Assembly (NCBI GenBank): GCA_904501945.1 | Contig: CAJGCU010000071.1 | Location: 1 to 13,349, forward strand | Length of the DNA stretch: 13,349 nucleotides | Origin: an uncultured Bacteroidaceae bacterium | GTDB taxonomy: Bacteria; Bacteroidota; Bacteroidia; Bacteroidales; Bacteroidaceae | Direction of reading: 5' to 3' | Shown: positions 1 through 7,404 of the stretch, piece after piece | How the letters are laid out: each line of letters opens with the position of its first letter | Position numbering within the stretch: position 1 is the stretch's first letter | Notes under the pieces: generated by a model | The model's input: the letters and a program-made list of their open reading frames with translations, nothing else | Databases searched by the model: none | Told to the model about the DNA's origin: nothing | Program-made: the position numbers and the translations under genes

Positions 1-1
1 C

Positions 2-943
2 TTGATGATGTTAGGAGTGGGCAAGGGAGATGAAGTGATTTGTCAGTCATTTACATTTGCTGCAAGTGCAAATCCTATTGTGTATCAAGGGGCTACTCCT
101 GTGTTTGTGGATAGTGAAAGGGATACTTACAATATGGATCCAGAGTTGCTGGAAAAGGCTGTTAAAGACAGAATTGCTAAGACAGGAAAGAAACCCAAGG
201 CTATCATTCCTGTGTATTTGTATGGAATGCCTGCAAAATTAGATGAAATTCTGGAGATTGCTTGTCGGTACGAAATTCCCGTTTTGGAAGATGCGGCTGA
301 AGGCTTTGGCTCGAAGTATAAAGGACAAATGTGTGGAACATTTGGAGCGTATGGCGCATTGTCATTCAATGGGAATAAGATGATTACAACGAGTGGAGGA
401 GGTGCTTTGATTTGTCCAGATATGGAAACAAAAAAGCGTGTGATGTTTTATGCAACTCAAGCTCGTGAGGCTTATCCTTATTATCAGCATGAGAAGATTG
501 GTTACAACTATCGGATGTCTAATATCTGTGCTGGTATTGGTAGAGGTCAGATGACGGTTGCTCATGAATATGTGGAGCATCACCGATGGGTGCATGAACA
601 ATACAGGCGTTTGTTGGGAGAGGTGGCAGGAATTGTTGTCCATACAGCGCCAGAAGAATATATGGATTCGAATTACTGGCTTTCTACGATAAGGTTTGAA
701 GATGGAAAGCATTTGATTGATAAGGATTTGCTGACATTGATGGAAAAACTGAATGAGGCAAACATTGAGACACGTCCGTTATGGAAGCCGATGCACTTGC
801 AGCCTGTGTATAAGGATGCTCCTGCATATGTGAATGGTGTGAGTGAGGAGTTGTTTAGAAGTGGATTGTGTCTTCCAAGTGGTCCTTGTGTGGGAGAAGA
901 GCAGATCGAATATATCGTGAAGAAAATACAAGTTAATATATAA
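2..943 (+). CDS. DegT/DnrJ/EryC1/StrS-family PLP-dependent sugar aminotransferase (5' end cut by window edge)
   Basis: Fold-type I aminotransferase of the DegT/DnrJ/EryC1/StrS family, which transfers an amino group, usually from glutamate, to a keto-sugar nucleotide in the cytoplasm. The window opens inside the gene. The first visible residues (LGVGKGDEVI) match the part of the family that normally lies some 50 residues after the start, so the TTG/ATG codons at the edge are not the real start. Visible features, counted from base 2: the FTFAASANPI segment (about 18-27), the PVLEDAAEGFGS segment with Asp97 expected to bind the PLP ring nitrogen, and SFNGNK with Lys126 as the expected Schiff-base lysine, followed by a glycine-rich TTSGGG. 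The C-terminus is complete. A WbpM/PglF-like 4,6-dehydratase two genes downstream suggests a 4-aminotransferase acting on UDP-4-keto-6-deoxy-HexNAc (PglE-like). The exact sugar is inferred. Six of 13 Arg codons are AGA/AGG. Confidence 0.93.
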   Translation: MMMLGVGKGDEVICQSFTFAASANPIVYQGATPVFVDSERDTYNMDPELLEKAVKDRIAKTGKKPKAIIPVYLYGMPAKLDEILEIACRYEIPVLEDAAEGFGSKYKGQMCGTFGAYGALSFNGNKMITTSGGGALICPDMETKKRVMFYATQAREAYPYYQHEKIGYNYRMSNICAGIGRGQMTVAHEYVEHHRWVHEQYRRLLGEVAGIVVHTAPEEYMDSNYWLSTIRFEDGKHLIDKDLLTLMEKLNEANIETRPLWKPMHLQPVYKDAPAYVNGVSEELFRSGLCLPSGPCVGEEQIEYIVKKIQVNI

Positions 944-962
944 GTTAAGTTGAATATTACAG

Positions 963-2213
963 ATGGGTATGAAAAAGATTTATTTCATTTTTATGCTATT
1001 GGCTTTTTCTGTGGTAAGTATTGCACAGGAACCGAAGAAATGGAAAGCTCCTAAAAGACCTAAGCCAATTAAGTGGGAAGCTCCTCGGCAAGTGGCACCT
1101 GAGGTGATTGATGTGTGGAGACCTTATCATGTGTCGGACAACTGGATGATGGATTTTTATGGGGGATGGAGTATGTCTATGGCCGAGAATATGGCTGGCC
1201 GGGGAGTAATTAAAATGGGTATGCCGATGTTTGATTTAGGTATAGGACGGCAATTTTCAAAGGTGTGGAGTACAAGACTCACATTGGGATACCGCCGTCA
1301 GAAGGGATGGGCAAGTAAGGAGGCTTTGGCAGTGAGTGAACAGTTGGGTGATGGAGACTATACTTTTGGAATGGCAGCACTTTATGTTGACCAGATGATG
1401 AGTTTTACGAATCTGTTCTGTCCTTATAATGAACGTCGCAAATTGGATGTACAGATGTTTGTGGGTGCAGGTTTGAACTATTCGTTTGGGTTTGATGATA
1501 AAACAAAACGGTGGTCAAGGCTGGGATACCCTGTTGATGGCTCTGACCATATGAATTTGGCTATACGAGGTGGCTTGCAACTCTTATGGAAAGTCAACGA
1601 GTCTGCCGACATCGTGTTGCAAGGAACTGGTACGATGGTGGGAGATAGCCATAATGGTGTGAAGCATTCTGGCACTTTTGCTCTTGAGCCTTATGCCGAA
1701 GTGGCTCTTGGAGTCAGGATTCATTTGATGGATCATTATGGGGATTATCGGTATTATAAAGTGCGCAGATGGGAAGCTACGGCTTTGAGAACGGCGGATA
1801 AACGAGTGGCAGAACTGCTTGATAATGAAAAACTCAAAGAATATCAAGACAGAGAGGCGAGTGAGGTTGTAGCGTTTGGAGAACTGATGAAGACGCGTAT
1901 CTCGTTTTATGTTGATAGAGTGTTTGTGAATGACTATCAGATGGAAAATCTGCGTATTGTGGCAGATTTCCTGAAGAAAAATCCAGATGTAAATCTTCTT
2001 ATAAAAGGATATTGTGGTGCATCTGAGAAAAGCGAGTCGCCTGATATGCATTTGGCAGAAAGACGTGTGGAATCGGTAAAGAAAGCTCTTGTCAGACATT
2101 ACAATGTGGATGTGTCAAGGTTTGAGACTTGGTTTGATGAAAAAGCGACTCCTCCTTTCCCTATGAAGGGGGAATGGATTGATGGGGTGGTGTTTATGAT
2201 GCGTAAAAGATAA
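963..2213 (+). CDS. OmpA-like outer-membrane protein A (beta-barrel plus degenerate C-terminal OmpA domain)
   Basis: Predicted envelope protein of 416 aa. A signal peptide (about 1-21, cleavage near SIAQ/E) is followed by a Lys/Pro-rich stretch with a repeated KW[KE]AP motif (27-31 and 37-41). Then comes an aromatic, alternating region typical of a small outer-membrane beta-barrel (about 58-255), a charged helical linker (about 265-310), and an OmpA-like domain (about 312-393) opening with ISFYVDR. In that domain the usual GHTD/GYAD motif is GYCG (349-352), so the peptidoglycan-binding Asp is lost, while the helix arginines (R367/R368) remain. The gene starts 19 bp after the aminotransferase and is probably cotranscribed with it. 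A second ATG at 969 (MKKIYF) is an equally reasonable start. It shares domain layout and the FTN...R[RK]...[FL] barrel motif with the proteins encoded at 3990 and 5269. AGA/AGG make up 13 of 29 Arg codons. No known gene name is recognised. Confidence 0.85.
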   Translation: MGMKKIYFIFMLLAFSVVSIAQEPKKWKAPKRPKPIKWEAPRQVAPEVIDVWRPYHVSDNWMMDFYGGWSMSMAENMAGRGVIKMGMPMFDLGIGRQFSKVWSTRLTLGYRRQKGWASKEALAVSEQLGDGDYTFGMAALYVDQMMSFTNLFCPYNERRKLDVQMFVGAGLNYSFGFDDKTKRWSRLGYPVDGSDHMNLAIRGGLQLLWKVNESADIVLQGTGTMVGDSHNGVKHSGTFALEPYAEVALGVRIHLMDHYGDYRYYKVRRWEATALRTADKRVAELLDNEKLKEYQDREASEVVAFGELMKTRISFYVDRVFVNDYQMENLRIVADFLKKNPDVNLLIKGYCGASEKSESPDMHLAERRVESVKKALVRHYNVDVSRFETWFDEKATPPFPMKGEWIDGVVFMMRKR

Positions 2214-2324
2214 GGAGTGTTATTTTGATACCGATAAAGTCGTTTTTTTTGTATTTTTATATTTAAAGGTGCGATAGTTATGTGATTTTGTAAGTTTTTT
2301 AACATGTTTCCATTAAAAAAAGTG

Positions 2325-2332
2325 TAACTTTG
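2325..2332 (+). promoter_or_regulatory. Bacteroidetes -7 promoter element for the dehydratase operon
   Basis: TAACTTTG matches the TAnnTTTG consensus used by the Bacteroidetes primary sigma factor. A clear TTTG -33 element is missing; AACATGTTTC at 2301-2310 is the nearest candidate and is a weak match. Transcription would begin near 2337-2340. That leaves a leader of about 40 nt to the ATG at 2380 and only about 10 nt to the TTG at 2350, which favours the ATG. The 166-bp gap from 2214 to 2379 holds this element and an 8-base T-run at 2243-2250 without a convincing hairpin. Confidence 0.6.
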
Positions 2333-2379
2333 CAACGTTTTCAGTCCTGTTGACATCTGTTACATGTTTTTGGATAATA

Positions 2380-3978
2380 ATGCGTAAACCAACAGACAAC
2401 ATTGTTTATAAATTGAAAAAGTGGTATTTCTCGCGAGAGGCTTTACCATTTTGGGCAATTGCTACTTTGGACATCATCATCATTTTCATGTCTATGGTAT
2501 TGATGTATAGTGTGGTGTATGGACCTGCTCATTTAGTGGGAAATGCATCACGGATGTTATATACCTTTTTGATAGATATGGTGTTTTATTGTATAGGTAT
2601 GAGAGCGTTCCATACTTATGCAGATGTTTCTCGTTTATTGGAATTTAGAGATTTGTCTCGTACGGCTTTTGCCATATTGTTGGGTACAGTCCTTTGTATG
2701 GCATTGCGTTGGGCTGTTGATTTGCTGCCATTTACGGAACAGGTTCCTTATCGTGTGTTTATTTTGGTATTTGTTTGTGCGACAGTTCTTCTTTGTGCAT
2801 GGAGAGCGGTGGCAAAAACGATGTTTGATTTGGTGCGTGAAAACATACGTGAAGAAGTGGAACTGTTGCCTCGACGTGAAATAGAAATAAACATGGAGAA
2901 AATCGGTGAGCAGTTGTCTGGGAAACGAGTTCTGGTAACAGGTGCTGCTGGAAGTATCGGAAGTGAAATTGTGCGACAGATAGCCAGTTATACTCCCAAT
3001 AAACTGATTCTTATCGACCAGGCTGAGACTCCGATGCATGACTTGATGCTGGAGTTGCAGAATAAATGGAATTATATTGATGCGTTATTTTTCGTGGCAA
3101 CCATCACAGATAAAGAAAGAATGGGGAAAATTTTCAACCAATATAAGCCCGATTATGTGTTCCACGCCGCAGCGTACAAGCATGTGCCAATGATGGAAGA
3201 TAATCCATGTGCTTCGATATACAACAATGTGATGGGAACTCGTATCATTGCAGATTTGGCAGTTGAGAATAAGGTGAAGAAGTTTGTGATGATATCCACG
3301 GATAAGGCAGTGAATCCAACCAATGTGATGGGGTGCTCTAAACGAATTTGCGAGATTTATGTGCAGAGCTTAAATGACCATCTGAAGAAGCAGAATCCAG
3401 AGGGGGAACGTACGCAGTTTGTTACAACGAGATTTGGTAACGTGTTGGGGTCTAATGGTTCTGTTGTTCCTTTGTTTAAACGACAAATAGAAATGGGGGG
3501 GCCTGTTACGGTTGCTCATCCTGATATTATACGTTATTTCATGTTGATACCAGAAGCATGTGCATTGGTGCTGGAAGCTGGAACAATGGGGCATGGTGGA
3601 GAAGTGTTTGTCTTTGATATGGGACAGCCGGTAAAGATTGCGGATTTGGCGAAGAAACTCATTCAGAATAGTGGCCGGAGAGATGTGAAGATTAAGTATA
3701 CGGGGTTGAGAAAGGGAGAAAAGCTGTATGAGGAAGTGCTTATCAAGGATGAAGAAGAACTGCCGACCAGCAATGCGAAAATTAGAATTGCTAAGGTACG
3801 TCCCTATGAATATGGGGATGTTTGTAGGCATCTGGATGAGTTGATGGAAAAAAATAAAACGTATGATGAAATGAGTGTGGTACGAAAGATGAAGATGATT
3901 GTTCCAGAATTTAAGAGTAATAATTCGAGATATGAATTGCTTGACAGAGATTCTGAGTTGAATTTCGGAGGGTGCTGA
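2380..3978 (+). CDS. Membrane-bound UDP-HexNAc 4,6-dehydratase, WbpM/PglF/CapD type, short form
   Basis: Polysaccharide-biosynthesis SDR enzyme expected to convert UDP-GlcNAc (or a related UDP-sugar) to the 4-keto-6-deoxy form, the first step towards bacillosamine- or fucosamine-type sugars. Counted from ATG 2380 (532 aa), four hydrophobic segments lie at about 25-48, 58-76, 98-115 and 126-143. A linker with LLPRREIEI follows, then the NAD-binding TGAAGSIGSE motif at 187-196, FHAAAYKHVPMMEDN, and the catalytic ISTDK with MGCSK: Met317 replaces the usual SDR Tyr and Lys321 is kept. Tyr-to-Met is characteristic of the large membrane-bound dehydratases. Relatives are typically about 590-660 aa, with an extra Rossmann-like domain between the membrane part and the SDR domain; here the SDR domain starts about 40 residues after the last membrane segment, so that domain appears absent. 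A longer TTG start at 2350 is possible but less likely. AGA/AGG are 11 of 32 Arg codons. Confidence 0.92.
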   Translation: MRKPTDNIVYKLKKWYFSREALPFWAIATLDIIIIFMSMVLMYSVVYGPAHLVGNASRMLYTFLIDMVFYCIGMRAFHTYADVSRLLEFRDLSRTAFAILLGTVLCMALRWAVDLLPFTEQVPYRVFILVFVCATVLLCAWRAVAKTMFDLVRENIREEVELLPRREIEINMEKIGEQLSGKRVLVTGAAGSIGSEIVRQIASYTPNKLILIDQAETPMHDLMLELQNKWNYIDALFFVATITDKERMGKIFNQYKPDYVFHAAAYKHVPMMEDNPCASIYNNVMGTRIIADLAVENKVKKFVMISTDKAVNPTNVMGCSKRICEIYVQSLNDHLKKQNPEGERTQFVTTRFGNVLGSNGSVVPLFKRQIEMGGPVTVAHPDIIRYFMLIPEACALVLEAGTMGHGGEVFVFDMGQPVKIADLAKKLIQNSGRRDVKIKYTGLRKGEKLYEEVLIKDEEELPTSNAKIRIAKVRPYEYGDVCRHLDELMEKNKTYDEMSVVRKMKMIVPEFKSNNSRYELLDRDSELNFGGC

Positions 3979-3989
3979 AAATTAAATTA

Positions 3990-5225
3990 ATGAATAAGGT
4001 AAGAGATATGGTAAAGAAATTAGGAACATTATTGGTGTTGCTGATGACAGCGGTCGTCTCGTTGGCTCAGAGTGTAGCCGACTCAACTTTAGCAATACTG
4101 GAGGACATGTCTATCCCATTAGTGGAGAAGATGCATGTAGCAAACACGGATTTTAAAGATAACTGGTATCTAGGTTTGTATGGCGGTGCCGTGTCAAACT
4201 TTGGTAGTGATGCTTCACATGCGGGATTCTTTCAGGTGATGGGGCCTGCTGCGGCATTGACTTTCGGTAAGGAAATTACTCCTGTGAGTGGTGTGCGTTT
4301 ACAGCTTAATTACACGCGTAATACAGGTATAACGGATAATCAATTTGTGGGAGAATTTAAAGACATGATTCATGATCGATTCAAATGGAACTCGTATGCA
4401 TTGAATATTGACTATCTTCTTAATTTCACGAATCTTGTTATGGGATTTCGTGAGAATAGGAAGTTCCATTTCCAGGGAATTGTCGGTATAGGTGGATCTG
4501 TCTCAAGAAATTACACATCTGGTAAATATGCTTCGGCTCAGGGCGTTGATAATAGTCATGGCGCCCAGTTAGGTAATCAAGATAAATACCAGAATCGTCA
4601 GCATTCTCTCATTAACATTCGTGCTGGTATTGCAGGAACGTTTATGGTGGCAAGGAATTGGAATTTACATATTGAAGCAGTGGAGAATTTCCTTGATAAC
4701 TCCTACGATAGTAACCCTACGACCAAGAACACTTGGGATGGACACCTCGATTTTATGGTGGGTGTAAGCTATCGCTTTAATAACAAGGGAGGTCAGGCCC
4801 CTGGCTTCTATTATCCACGCCATGATATGACGGTGTATAAGCAGAAATTGGCCGAGATAGATGATATACGAGATAAGACAAAGAAACGTCAGCAAGAATT
4901 GGAAGAACAGACTGATACGATTGATGTTGAAGCGCATGTCATCTATACTTTGATTGCTTTTGATGAAGGTGAAACAGCCGTTGACCGTTTGCAGCAGACA
5001 AATATTTATACAACAGCATTAGCTTGGTCACGTGCTCCACAAAGTTTGATTTACATTACCAATAGCTCTGGTGTTGATGATCAATTGTTTCAGAAGCGTG
5101 TGAAAGCCATTGGCGACATCTTGTTGGAACGCTATGAGATTCCATCCTCTCGTATTCGAGTTTGTGCTAATGAAAGTAATATCAGGCCGACAGGTGATTA
5201 TATTGTATGTATCATTAATGATTAG
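3990..5225 (+). CDS. OmpA-like outer-membrane protein B (most divergent C-terminal domain)
   Basis: Predicted envelope protein of 411 aa from ATG 3990. A signal peptide ends near VVSLAQ (about residue 27). A short acidic segment leads to a barrel region (about 56-264) with the family's NFTNL...RENRKF motif (145-159). A predicted coiled coil rich in K, E and Q (about 283-310) precedes a divergent OmpA-like domain (about 315-405). The fold pattern is still readable (IAFDEGE, LIYIT, KRVKAIGDILLERY, SRIRV), but the Asp-containing loop is replaced by TNSSG (357-361), while the helix Arg (R370) is kept. The ATG at 4008 (MVKKLG) is also plausible, and a GTG at 3972 would overlap the dehydratase stop. 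The gene starts 11 bp after that stop, so it is almost certainly cotranscribed with it. AGA/AGG are 5 of 20 Arg codons. Assignment to the OmpA superfamily rests partly on similarity of layout to its neighbours. Confidence 0.82.
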   Translation: MNKVRDMVKKLGTLLVLLMTAVVSLAQSVADSTLAILEDMSIPLVEKMHVANTDFKDNWYLGLYGGAVSNFGSDASHAGFFQVMGPAAALTFGKEITPVSGVRLQLNYTRNTGITDNQFVGEFKDMIHDRFKWNSYALNIDYLLNFTNLVMGFRENRKFHFQGIVGIGGSVSRNYTSGKYASAQGVDNSHGAQLGNQDKYQNRQHSLINIRAGIAGTFMVARNWNLHIEAVENFLDNSYDSNPTTKNTWDGHLDFMVGVSYRFNNKGGQAPGFYYPRHDMTVYKQKLAEIDDIRDKTKKRQQELEEQTDTIDVEAHVIYTLIAFDEGETAVDRLQQTNIYTTALAWSRAPQSLIYITNSSGVDDQLFQKRVKAIGDILLERYEIPSSRIRVCANESNIRPTGDYIVCIIND

Positions 5226-5268
5226 TTGGATGCAGTAGAAGTTCTAATGATTTAATGCAATTGGGAAA

Positions 5269-6615
5269 ATGGCAAAGAATATATATATAGTAAGTCTCTT
5301 CTTGATGTTCAGCCTGTTTGTGTCGGCTCAGGAATATCAGATAGTAGATTCTACTCGCTCTCGTATTGAACTGGATGATGACAGCCTTTATTTTGACGAT
5401 TATGCTTATTTGGATGATTACCATTTTGCAGACAATATTTTTGTGATGGCTCAAGCGGGCTTCAGTCATTCAATGTCGGAAAATACTCGCTTTGGTAATT
5501 TCTTTAAAAATCAGCGTCTTAGTGTCAATATAGGTGTAGGAAAATGGTTCTATCCTTCATTTGGTTTACGACTGACAGCCGGTATACATCCGCAAGTAGG
5601 ACGTGCTGAATGGGAACTTTGCGAACTTACAGATTTGGGCTGGACTTTGGCTCCAGGTGAAAAATATGCGTTTGGCAACTATAACTTTAATATCTTTTCG
5701 GGTTATATAGATGCTTTGGTTAATTTGACTAACATTGTATATAAATATCGTGAAGACCGTGTGTTCAACCTTGTTGGTATTGTAGGTCTGGGTTATAATC
5801 ATACCTTTGGTTTCCAGAAAGAAAAGCTTGCTGCATGGTCTAATGGAGTTTCTTATAATAGTCCTGACGGAAAATCTACGGGAACTTATTCTTATCCTGT
5901 AAATTCAGAATCAGGAAACTATTTCGCAGCGCATGTGGGCTTGCAGGGACGCTGGAAAGTTAGTGATGCTTGGGATATAACTGGTGAGGTAACCTTTAAT
6001 GGTACGGACGATAAGTATAATGGCCATGAATATGACCGTGTTTATGATACTTATTTCGATGTACTTGTAGGTGCTCAATTCCATTTCAAAGATTGTCATG
6101 GACGTCGACGCTTTCATTATGTTAAGCACTTGGATTCTGCTGTTATTGAGCGTCTGAACAAGATGGCGAGTGATGAGAATGAACGCCTTAACGAGGCTAA
6201 CATGATGATGCCTGAAATCTATGAAAAGATTAAACTTAGCGAGGCTTTGCAAACAACCATCTCGTTCTATGTTGACCGTCACTACATAACTGATGCTCAA
6301 AAGAAGAACATCAAGAGTGTCGCAACTTTCTTGAGCACACATCCTGATATCAATTTGATTGTTACGGGGTATGCCGACATTGAGACGGCTTACCCTGCTT
6401 ACAACCTTCGTCTTTCACAGAAGCGTGCTCAGGCGGTATATGACATGCTGGTTGATGAATTTGGTGTGTCAAAAGATCGTCTCCGTATAGACTATAAGGG
6501 CGACACCGTTCAGCCTTATGAATCAGTGAATGAATGGAACCGTGCCGTTATCTTCTTCCTTGATAGAGACGGCGGAAAGAGTCAGATTCTTCAGTCAGAA
6601 CCTTCAAAAGAGTAA
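5269..6615 (+). CDS. OmpA-like outer-membrane protein C (canonical peptidoglycan-binding OmpA domain)
   Basis: Predicted outer-membrane protein of 448 aa. A signal peptide (1-20, cleavage SA/QE) is followed by an acidic Asp/Tyr-rich extension (about 35-55, containing DDDSLYFDDYAYLDDY). The barrel region (about 56-274) carries the NLTNI...REDRVF motif (152-166). A helical linker (about 285-328) precedes an OmpA C-terminal domain (about 330-432). This domain is the most canonical of the trio: it opens with ISFYVDR, has GYAD with Asp370, and NLRLSQKRAQAV with Arg386. Asp and Arg in these places bind diaminopimelate-type peptidoglycan in known OmpA domains, so this protein probably tethers the outer membrane to the wall. 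The 43-bp gap from OmpA-B shows no promoter. The LRR gene follows 4 bp after the stop. Only 1 of 22 Arg codons is AGA/AGG, in sharp contrast with OmpA-A. Confidence 0.9.
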   Translation: MAKNIYIVSLFLMFSLFVSAQEYQIVDSTRSRIELDDDSLYFDDYAYLDDYHFADNIFVMAQAGFSHSMSENTRFGNFFKNQRLSVNIGVGKWFYPSFGLRLTAGIHPQVGRAEWELCELTDLGWTLAPGEKYAFGNYNFNIFSGYIDALVNLTNIVYKYREDRVFNLVGIVGLGYNHTFGFQKEKLAAWSNGVSYNSPDGKSTGTYSYPVNSESGNYFAAHVGLQGRWKVSDAWDITGEVTFNGTDDKYNGHEYDRVYDTYFDVLVGAQFHFKDCHGRRRFHYVKHLDSAVIERLNKMASDENERLNEANMMMPEIYEKIKLSEALQTTISFYVDRHYITDAQKKNIKSVATFLSTHPDINLIVTGYADIETAYPAYNLRLSQKRAQAVYDMLVDEFGVSKDRLRIDYKGDTVQPYESVNEWNRAVIFFLDRDGGKSQILQSEPSKE

Positions 6616-6619
6616 AAAG

Positions 6620-7381
6620 ATGAGAACAATTCTATTTTTAATAGCCCTTGGGGCAATTCTAATGGGTAAAGCACAAAGTTCCGAAGGTACAGTCGTTATC
6701 CCTGATGGTCAGACTGTTGTGGGGGATTCTTCCTATTATAAGAATATAGAAATGACTGCATTGGAGATTCCGGCATCTGTAGAAGCTTTGGGCAATAACA
6801 TTGTTGACCATTGTTTCAAATTGACCCATCTGATTGTACATGCTGATAATCCGTATTTTAAGTCTATTGATGGTGTTATCTATACAAAGGACGGAAAGAC
6901 ATTGGTTCTTTGCCCTCCTGGAAAGACTGGCGAGTTTGTTGTTCCAGCTCACGCTACGGTTATTGCGCCTTACGCCTTTCGTACTTGCAAGAAGATAACT
7001 TCTATCGTACTTCCTGAAGGTATCGAGGAGATTCCTGATGGTGCATTTGTTGGATGCTGGGGGTTAGAGAAAATAAACCTACCACAAGGCCTTAGGCGCA
7101 TTGGCAAACGTGCGTTTGATGGTACAATCATTCAGAAAATGAATATGCCAACAACGATGGAACTCATTGATGATGAGGCGTTTGTTAATACAAGTTTGGT
7201 GGAAGTTAATTTGCGTGTCACCGAACCATTCGAATTGGGTGAAGATGTGTTCAGCGAGATACATGTTACTCGTTTGAATGTTCCTTCTGCAGGGCTCTCT
7301 AAATTTAAGAAACATCCTAAATGGGGAAAGTTTGGACGTATCACTCCAACCAGAAGTTATTGGACTGTGCAGCTTCCATAA
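6620..7381 (+). CDS. Small secreted BspA-like leucine-rich-repeat protein
   Basis: Protein of 253 aa. The ATG at 6620 is preferred over an upstream in-frame ATG at 6530 because it gives a clean signal peptide (MRTILFLIALGAILMGKAQS) and lies just 4 bp after the OmpA-C stop. The rest consists of LRR_5 (BspA/TpLRR-type) repeats with the pattern I-P-x-x-V/A...I...AF...C..L..I.LP, for example LEIPASVEALG (48-58), APYAFRTCKKITSIVLPEG (116-134), IPDGAFVGCWGLEKINLP (138-155) and IGKRAFDG (161-168). No lipobox cysteine, no obvious C-terminal type IX sorting domain and no membrane anchor are seen, so it may be periplasmic or released, or held by a partner such as the neighbouring OmpA-like proteins. 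BspA-like LRR proteins often bind host or cell-surface ligands, but this one's ligand is unknown. It is the last gene before a strong hairpin. Confidence 0.85.
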   Translation: MRTILFLIALGAILMGKAQSSEGTVVIPDGQTVVGDSSYYKNIEMTALEIPASVEALGNNIVDHCFKLTHLIVHADNPYFKSIDGVIYTKDGKTLVLCPPGKTGEFVVPAHATVIAPYAFRTCKKITSIVLPEGIEEIPDGAFVGCWGLEKINLPQGLRRIGKRAFDGTIIQKMNMPTTMELIDDEAFVNTSLVEVNLRVTEPFELGEDVFSEIHVTRLNVPSAGLSKFKKHPKWGKFGRITPTRSYWTVQLP

Positions 7382-7404
7382 ATTGGGAGTTTGTAAGTTA
7401 TTGA

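Noticed and set aside
2232..2250. Eight-T run after CGATAAAGTCG downstream of OmpA-A, resembling an intrinsic terminator
   Set aside because: The only stem is 3 bp (CGA/TCG) with a 5-base loop, too weak to support a terminator call.
2350..2379. TTG start adding 10 residues to the dehydratase
   Set aside because: It would start only about 10 nt after the predicted transcription start, and the added residues are unlike the family; the ATG at 2380 fits better.
3972..3989. GTG start for OmpA-B overlapping the dehydratase stop codon
   Set aside because: ATGs at 3990 and 4008 give standard signal peptides; the GTG adds an unneeded extension.
6530..6619. Upstream in-frame start of the LRR gene inside OmpA-C
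   Set aside because: It would put about 30 polar residues before an obvious signal peptide and overlap OmpA-C by 86 bases.
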